Shown piece after piece: positions 59,129 through 64,000 of a stretch of 64,000 nt of DNA. Below the pieces are notes generated by a model. The model saw only the letters and a program-made list of their open reading frames with translations. It did no database searches and was not told the DNA's origin. Location of the stretch: the NCBI RefSeq assembly GCF_027943255.1, contig NC_072893.1, forward strand, positions 34,494,001-34,558,000, in the 5' to 3' direction. The first letter of the stretch is position 1. Every line of letters starts with the position of its first letter. A program made the position numbers and the translations under genes. The DNA is from Anastrepha obliqua (taxonomy: Eukaryota; Arthropoda; Insecta; Diptera; Tephritidae).

Positions 59129-60211
59129 ATGGATTTCCACGTATTGGAACTTTTTAGCGGCATTGGTGGCATGCATTATGCATTCAGATGTAAGTTCAAT
59201 ACTATCATTATTAAATAATCACAGATAAATCAAATTTACTTTGCTTTATCAGCCGCTGCAGTTCCAGGCAAAGTGATCGCTGCGATGGATATCAACACAA
59301 ACGCCAATGCAGTATACGCCCACAATTTCCCAACAACTTCAGTGTGTAACAACAACATACAAAGTTTAACACCTGAAAAAATAGAAAAATTGAATGTAAA
59401 TATGATACTCATGTCCCCACCCTGCCAACCACACACGAGAGTCGGTAATCGCTTGGATGTAGATGATAATCGTTCGGACGGTCTGCAGCACATCTGTAAC
59501 TTGCTACCACTATGTCAAGGCGTTCAATATATACTTATGGAAAATGTAAAAGGATTTGAAATCTCAAAAGCACATGATCAATTCCTTGATGCGCTGCGTC
59601 TAGCAGGCTACCAATGGCGAGAGTTCATACTCTGCCCAACACAGTTTGGTATACCAAATTCTAGACGTCGCTATTATTGCTTAGCGCGTAAAAAGGAGTT
59701 TTGCTTTGATGGCGGACACATCTTAGATGATATACCAATAGAGTTTAGAATGGGGGTGATCGATGGAATGATGATTAGTAACTTACTACTGCCGGATAAC
59801 CTAATCGGCCCAGAATGTTATTTACCAGATAAAATATTGAGTAAGCGAGTGTGGTTAATGGACATCGTAACTGCGGAAGCAAGAAAGACAATGTGCTTCA
59901 CAAAGGCCTACACCTACTATAGTGAAGGAACGGGCTCCATTTATTGTCCTTTGAATAAAAAGGAAATGGATATCGTTTTCGCAAAGGTCAAAGAATTAGA
60001 ACTAAGTGAAGAGTCAGAGGCTTTGCGTTTAGAACTACTTAAAAGTTTAAAATTGCGATATTTTACCCCACGTGAGATAGCAAGATTGATGAGTTTTCCA
60101 AATACTTTTGAGTTCCCAACAGAAACTACAAATCGTCAAAAATATCGATTCTTAGGAAATAGTATAAATGTACACGTTGTGGGTGTGTTAATAAAAATAT
60201 TGTGCTCCTGA
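59129..60211 (+). CDS. Mt2: Dnmt2 tRNA (cytosine-5-)-methyltransferase
   Basis: Exons 59129-59189 and 59253-60211, phase 1, 339 aa, close to the Drosophila length. The enzyme methylates C38 in the anticodon loop of tRNA-Asp and a few other tRNAs using S-adenosylmethionine. The SAM-binding motif I (LELFSGIGGMHYAF) is split by the intron. Motif IV is SPPCQPHTR with the catalytic Cys at residue 78, motif VI is MENVKGFE, and motif VIII is SRRRYY. The Dnmt2 hallmark CFTKAYTYYSEGTGS is intact, and motif X reads GNSINVHVVG. No frameshift or lost catalytic residue is visible, so it should be active. A polyadenylation signal AATAAA lies at 60409-60414. Confidence 0.97.
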
Positions 60212-60958
60212 AGATATTTTATTGGCCTTTTGATATAACTCCTATATATAAGTACATACATATGTATGATTGCACGTACATATGTACAGTGATAGCCAAA
60301 TCATAAGCAACTATTGCCGTTATAAAATAACAAAATATGTATTTTGTTGAATGTTTATTGAAAGTAAAATTCATTTAGTTTGGTATTTGGTTTGATTTCG
60401 AAGCATTGAATAAAAGTGCGCATACCAACTAAAATAATTTTCAATCTAGTTTTAAATCTATTTAACAGAAGGGGATTGAGTAATTTTTTTCTCTATATCA
60501 TTTAGAAATTGGGAAGTTTTACACGGCCTTTACAAGGACTGCCACTCAGCGGCATTTGTTGTACATTTTACAAAATATCTAATCTTTGCTCCCAGTAACA
60601 ATTTAATGCGGAATATTTGTACTATTACAAAAACAAAAACATACAATGTTTGGGTTTTAGTTTATATTATAATCAAATAAATTCCTTCAATATGACATAC
60701 TTGTACGATAGCGAAAAAAATTGCGTAAATCGTATTCCGATATCGTGACATTAACCGCGTTGTACATAAATACTTGTATAGTAAGAGGAATGTACAATAC
60801 ACTACCTTAAAATAAAACAATTTCACTACATTTTTTAAATGAATTAAACATTTTTGCATAAATAGTTTGCACACTTCGTCTCACTCCAATCAAAGATTTT
60901 CCCCAGCACGACAACAGTTTCGGGATTCTTCAAAACTCATTCATATTTTATTTCCTCT
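60212..60958. other. Convergent 3' flanks of Dnmt2 and V-ATPase e gene
   Basis: AT-rich. It has AATAAA for Dnmt2 at 60409-60414 and a minus-strand AATAAA at 60952-60947 just after the V-ATPase stop codon. No other gene seen. Confidence 0.5.
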
Positions 60959-61216
60959 CTATCCATCCCTCAGTTCATTGCCCCACTCCTTCGCAATCAT
61001 ATAAATCGCATTTTGGCTTAATTTTGGCCCAAGTAGAGGATTCATTTGTGCCATATAACAGCATAACCAGAAAAGCCAGCAAGTTGCTGCAGTTAACATC
61101 ATAATGCAACGGAAGAGACTTTGATGTGGTCCTTTTGGAGTCATCATTGGAACACCAATGCCAACACATGCCCAAAACGCGGTGAAGAACAACACAGGAA
61201 AGAATGCAGCACCCAT
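60959..61216 (-). CDS. VhaM9.7: V-type proton ATPase subunit e
   Basis: A single-exon 85-aa protein with two membrane spans: FFPVLFFTAFWACVGIGVPM near residues 5-25, and CIMMLTAATCWLFWLCCYMA near 37-57. AATCWLFWLCCYMAQMNPLL is the family's conserved centre, and a short polar tail follows. Subunit e is a small hydrophobic part of the membrane V0 sector of the proton pump that acidifies endosomes, lysosomes and secretory granules. Flies have several paralogues, and I cannot say which one this is. ATG 61216 is the first in the frame and gives the usual length. Confidence 0.93.
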   Translation of the reverse strand: MGAAFFPVLFFTAFWACVGIGVPMMTPKGPHQSLFRCIMMLTAATCWLFWLCCYMAQMNPLLGPKLSQNAIYMIAKEWGNELRDG

Positions 61217-61778
61217 TAGTTTTGTAAATTTATTTTTTCACTAATTGATTTTCACAAAGAAAGATCTATTCAACTCTGATGATTAAAAATCAATACGCAC
61301 AAAAACATAGTTTGACGTTGTCAAACGACCAATGCTGCCAATTTGAAAGACAAGCATAAACAACAGATGGATTCATAGGCATTTTAAATAAATGAATAAA
61401 ATTAAAAATTCTTTTTTTTATTACATAATTTTTTTTTTAATAATTTATCAGTTATCTGTAGTATAGTATCATGCGTATAAGCACAATTTTTCCTGCCTTA
61501 TCTAAAGAAGTTTGGTGGTGGAACTCGAAAATAAACATGCACAATGATGTATCACGCGGGCTTTGTAGTTTTTGTTTATAATCTTGTCCAGGGTTAAGTT
61601 AAGTACCGAAACCTAAGCTTAGTTGCAACTCTGTCTTGAGGCGTGGTTTTGAAACAAAGCTGTCAAAGGCATTTGTCACCCTTTAGTCTGTTGTTGATTA
61701 TTTTTTTGTTGTGTTTGCCTTAAAATTAATATAAATCCTGCACCTGCTTTAACGTCCCTTAGTCAGCGAATTGTTAAA
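61217..61778. other. Divergent promoter region, V-ATPase e and Ly6 genes
   Basis: About 560 bases between the two divergent starts. They are AT-rich, with T runs near 61410-61440. No motif stands out. Confidence 0.4.
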
Positions 61779-62381
61779 ATGGAAACATGGAAGCTACTTA
61801 TTATTACACTTTTGTCGTTTTATTACATTGGACAGGGTAAGTGCGTCAACACCATTTATGATACATGATGCCACGACGTTTTCTATTGTAACGCCCTATT
61901 TTAGTACACTTCGTAAGCGGACTTGAGTGCTATGTGTGCTCCAACCAAACAGGAAATACCGAGAAATGCCTTAATACAATAAAAACATGTGAACCGGGCG
62001 AGGATGCTTGCGGCACAGAAATACGTTGGGGTAGTCAACCGTATTTCTCGCAAGGCGCACTGAAACAATACTATGTTTCCAAACGATGTTTGACGAAGCA
62101 ACAATGCCAACAGAGGCGTAAGCGCTATATGCAGTATTGCACACATATTTGGTACGAAGATTGGTGGTGTTATGAGTGTTGCGTGGGCGATCGCTGCAAT
62201 TACTTTGTTATTGTAAGTTCAATGAGTTGTAAAAAGTATGGTGTATGAATGCGCTCATCCAATTAAATGCAACCGTCTTCTCTTACAGAGTGGGTCAATG
62301 CAGCAACTAATAGGTGCTTCCACAATAGTCGGAGGATTATTTGTGGCATCCGTGTTAAGCAAGGCCTTAGCATCGTATTAA
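61779..62381 (+). CDS. Ly6/uPAR-domain GPI-anchored protein
   Basis: Exons 61779-61836, 61905-62212 and 62289-62381 (phases 1 and 0) encode 152 aa. It has a signal peptide (WKLLIITLLSFYYIG), then a three-finger domain starting LECYVCSNQ and ending CYECCVGDRCN, the family's CC...CN signature. I count twelve cysteines, the canonical ten plus two. After a linker the C-terminus is hydrophobic (VGGLFVASVLSKALASY), as expected for GPI attachment at the cell surface. Insect Ly6 proteins act in septate-junction formation, ion-channel modulation and other surface functions. The exact orthologue is unclear to me. Confidence 0.88.
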
Positions 62382-63208
62382 AGGAGATATGCATTTTATT
62401 TCCTAAACATTAATCGTAAGCTCACCCAAGTGCTTCTGAATTTTCATAACAAACGAGAACCGAATAATTAAGCACAAAATTCGTAAAACAGATTTACAAA
62501 GCATTATGGTATTCGAATATTATCCGTTCAATTTAGATACATACTCTAATATAGTGGTACAAGTTTGTAATATAATATATAGTATTTTTTATTTCAATAT
62601 TGCTTTGGAAAAGCGACGGTCGGCAAGTGTGTTTTAAGACTCCTTTTACAATTAAAATACCGAAATCCTCGTTTTTTTCCAATAGTCTGTATGTAAGTTT
62701 AATTTTTAAATATACAAAAATTTTATGTAAATGACAAAATATTTTCCTACCTTTATGGAATGCATCAAGCGCACAAAATATTTTTATTTTGGCATACATT
62801 TGTACACTTTTGTTTATACATACCTACGTAGGTATATAGTAAAAAATATTCCCAAAATTTTACTACGATTTAACTCTAAATAAAACAACAAACATTAATA
62901 TTTGCAATGTAGTTATTATTAATTTTCCTTTTTACCGATTTAATGAGTTTGTGTAATGTGATTTCTTGATTTGACGAATTGATTATAAACATACATATAC
63001 ACGTACATATGTAGATACATGGCATAAAATTTCGTTCTGGCACTGATGAAGTTTAGGTATTGACTTCCTCTTTGGCGAGTCGAGATCGATTCCTATTCAA
63101 CTCCTGCCTGATGTATGATTCTCTAAAAAATTTATCACGGTTTTAGATTGAAACAAATTATTTAAATAACCAGAGGACCTCTACTGTTCCTTGTACTTTT
63201 AGACACCA
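62382..63208. other. Intergenic sequence
   Basis: The Ly6 3' UTR and AT-rich spacer. ACAT/ACGT-type short repeats lie near 62990-63020. No gene seen. Confidence 0.4.
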
Positions 63209-63390
63209 TGGCCCTATTATGAGTTGCATTCGATCTTCGATATTCGTTGGTTGTCGAAGATCGAAAATCGGATGTCAATTTGGTATTATGAGCGGTGCAA
63301 CGCTGTCCAAATTTTCGTTGTATACCGAATTTAGAGTCAAATGCAATTTTGCTTTCGATTGTGTAGCGTATTGTGTGAAAACTTGCTAAA

Positions 63391-63674
63391 ATGTAAGTTG
63401 TTTGCGATTATTTATTGTTTTATAGTAACCAAATAATAAATATATACTATTTTTGTTAATATTATGCAGGTCGAAAGTCGTGAGTACCAAACAGCAATTA
63501 GAAAGGCTAGTTGCATTAATGGAAGAGAATCCACAATTCGCGAAAGGGATTTCCACCAAAGTACAAGCAGCGAAAAAATGGGAGGAATTTACAACGGAGC
63601 TGAATTGCTTGGGACCACCAGTTAGAACGGCAGCAAAATGGATTAAAGTTAATAATGGATTTTTTTTTTTGTGA
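63391..63674 (+). CDS. Myb/SANT-like protein of a Harbinger element, truncated
   Basis: The start codon is split by an intron: AT at 63391-63392, donor GTAAGT at 63393, acceptor TATGCAG at 63463-63469, then G at 63470. The 68-aa product reads VVSTKQQLERLVALMEENPQ, then AAKKWEEFTTELNCLGPPVR and TAAKWIKV. This is the first part of the trihelix domain that helps Harbinger transposase enter the nucleus and bind DNA. The frame ends at a T-rich run (63660-63673) and TGA, far short of typical lengths, so the gene is probably broken. Confidence 0.65.
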
Positions 63675-63760
63675 TGAATAATTGAATAAAGAAAATTTAT
63701 AACAAGAATAAAACAGAAACTGTGGCGTACATGTTTCTATTTAATACTTTTTAGACTTTT

Positions 63761-64000
63761 CTATAATATTCTAACAATTTCATTTCTTATGTTTCCTGCT
63801 TCTCCGTTATTTGGCTCCACTTCAATATCTTCAGCATCATCCGGAAGTTGAACATTATAAAACAAGCAAATGTTGTGCAAAGCTGCACACACATTAATAA
63901 TTTGTGTTGCTTTTTTTGGAGAATAGTGAAGAGCTCTTGGCTCGGGTGCACTGCTGCAACTGGTTTTTCGTACTGGGCAGTAGGTTCATAAACGCCTCTT
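63761..64000 (-). CDS. HARBI1-like transposase, C-terminal fragment
   Basis: The minus strand encodes RALHYSPKKATQIINVCAAL then HNICLFYNVQLPDDAEDIEV and ends with TAG at 63763-63761. The block LHYSPxKAxxIxxxCxxLHNIC is diagnostic of the C-terminal end of HARBI1 DDE nucleases. In this frame a TGA occurs near 63986-63988 at the edge of the window, so this copy is probably inactive. Confidence 0.7.

Larger units (their letters stand above)
63210..64000. mobile_element. PIF/Harbinger transposon, left part (continues past window)
   Basis: The element appears to start at GGCCCTATTATGAG (about 63210), a terminal motif common in insect Harbinger elements. It holds the usual two convergent genes: a Myb/SANT gene (+) and a HARBI1-type transposase (-). 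The right end lies outside the window. Confidence 0.6.

Noticed and set aside
59129..60211. A DNA-methylation system based on the DNA methyltransferase fold
   Set aside because: The CFTxxYxxYxxGTGS block makes it Dnmt2, a tRNA methyltransferase; no Dnmt1 or Dnmt3 gene is present.

Overview
The window is nuclear DNA of a higher dipteran, most probably a tephritid fruit fly (for example Bactrocera, Zeugodacus, Ceratitis or Rhagoletis). Three things point there: intron-containing genes whose proteins track the Drosophila orthologues closely, (ACAT)n microsatellites, and a dense load of insect transposons, including several mariners with the unusual DD41D catalytic spacing known from the rosa group of tephritids. 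The genus cannot be settled from sequence alone.

Positions 1-35,900 hold one large plus-strand gene for a divergent forkhead transcription factor, most like Drosophila fd3F. I reconstructed five coding exons with consistent splice phases (1301-2667, 7467-7562, 34377-34548, 34619-35084, 35158-35417; 786 aa). The DNA-binding domain is split by a 26.8-kb intron filled with transposon debris. That debris includes LINE fragments, a tRNA-derived SINE family, DD41D and DD34D mariners, a hAT element with intact TIRs and TSD, a TTAA-flanked piggyBac-like MITE and a palindromic hAT-type MITE. Several of these are nested in one another.

Positions 36,000-43,300 are an intergenic transposon graveyard containing a LINE interrupted by a deleted DD41D mariner, a Tc1-like remnant and SINEs. 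Positions 43,372-51,177 (minus strand) hold a complete nine-exon RpII215, the largest subunit of RNA polymerase II (1889 aa, with the C-terminal heptad domain). Its first intron is almost entirely one long imperfect inverted repeat with arms of about 0.7 kb. This is the most unusual structure in the window.

Positions 54,300-62,400 hold a compact cluster of small housekeeping genes: a TMEM242-like mitochondrial membrane protein (+), a convergent unrecognised 164-aa protein (-), Dnmt2/Mt2 tRNA methyltransferase (+), V-ATPase subunit e (-), and a GPI-type Ly6 protein (+). The window ends in a decayed PIF/Harbinger transposon with a Myb/SANT gene and a convergent HARBI1-type transposase end. The genes do not form one pathway; each is an independent eukaryotic gene. 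No rRNA, canonical tRNA gene, CRISPR array or LTR retrotransposon was seen. Transposon names come from protein motifs and terminal structures read by eye, and clade-level names are tentative.
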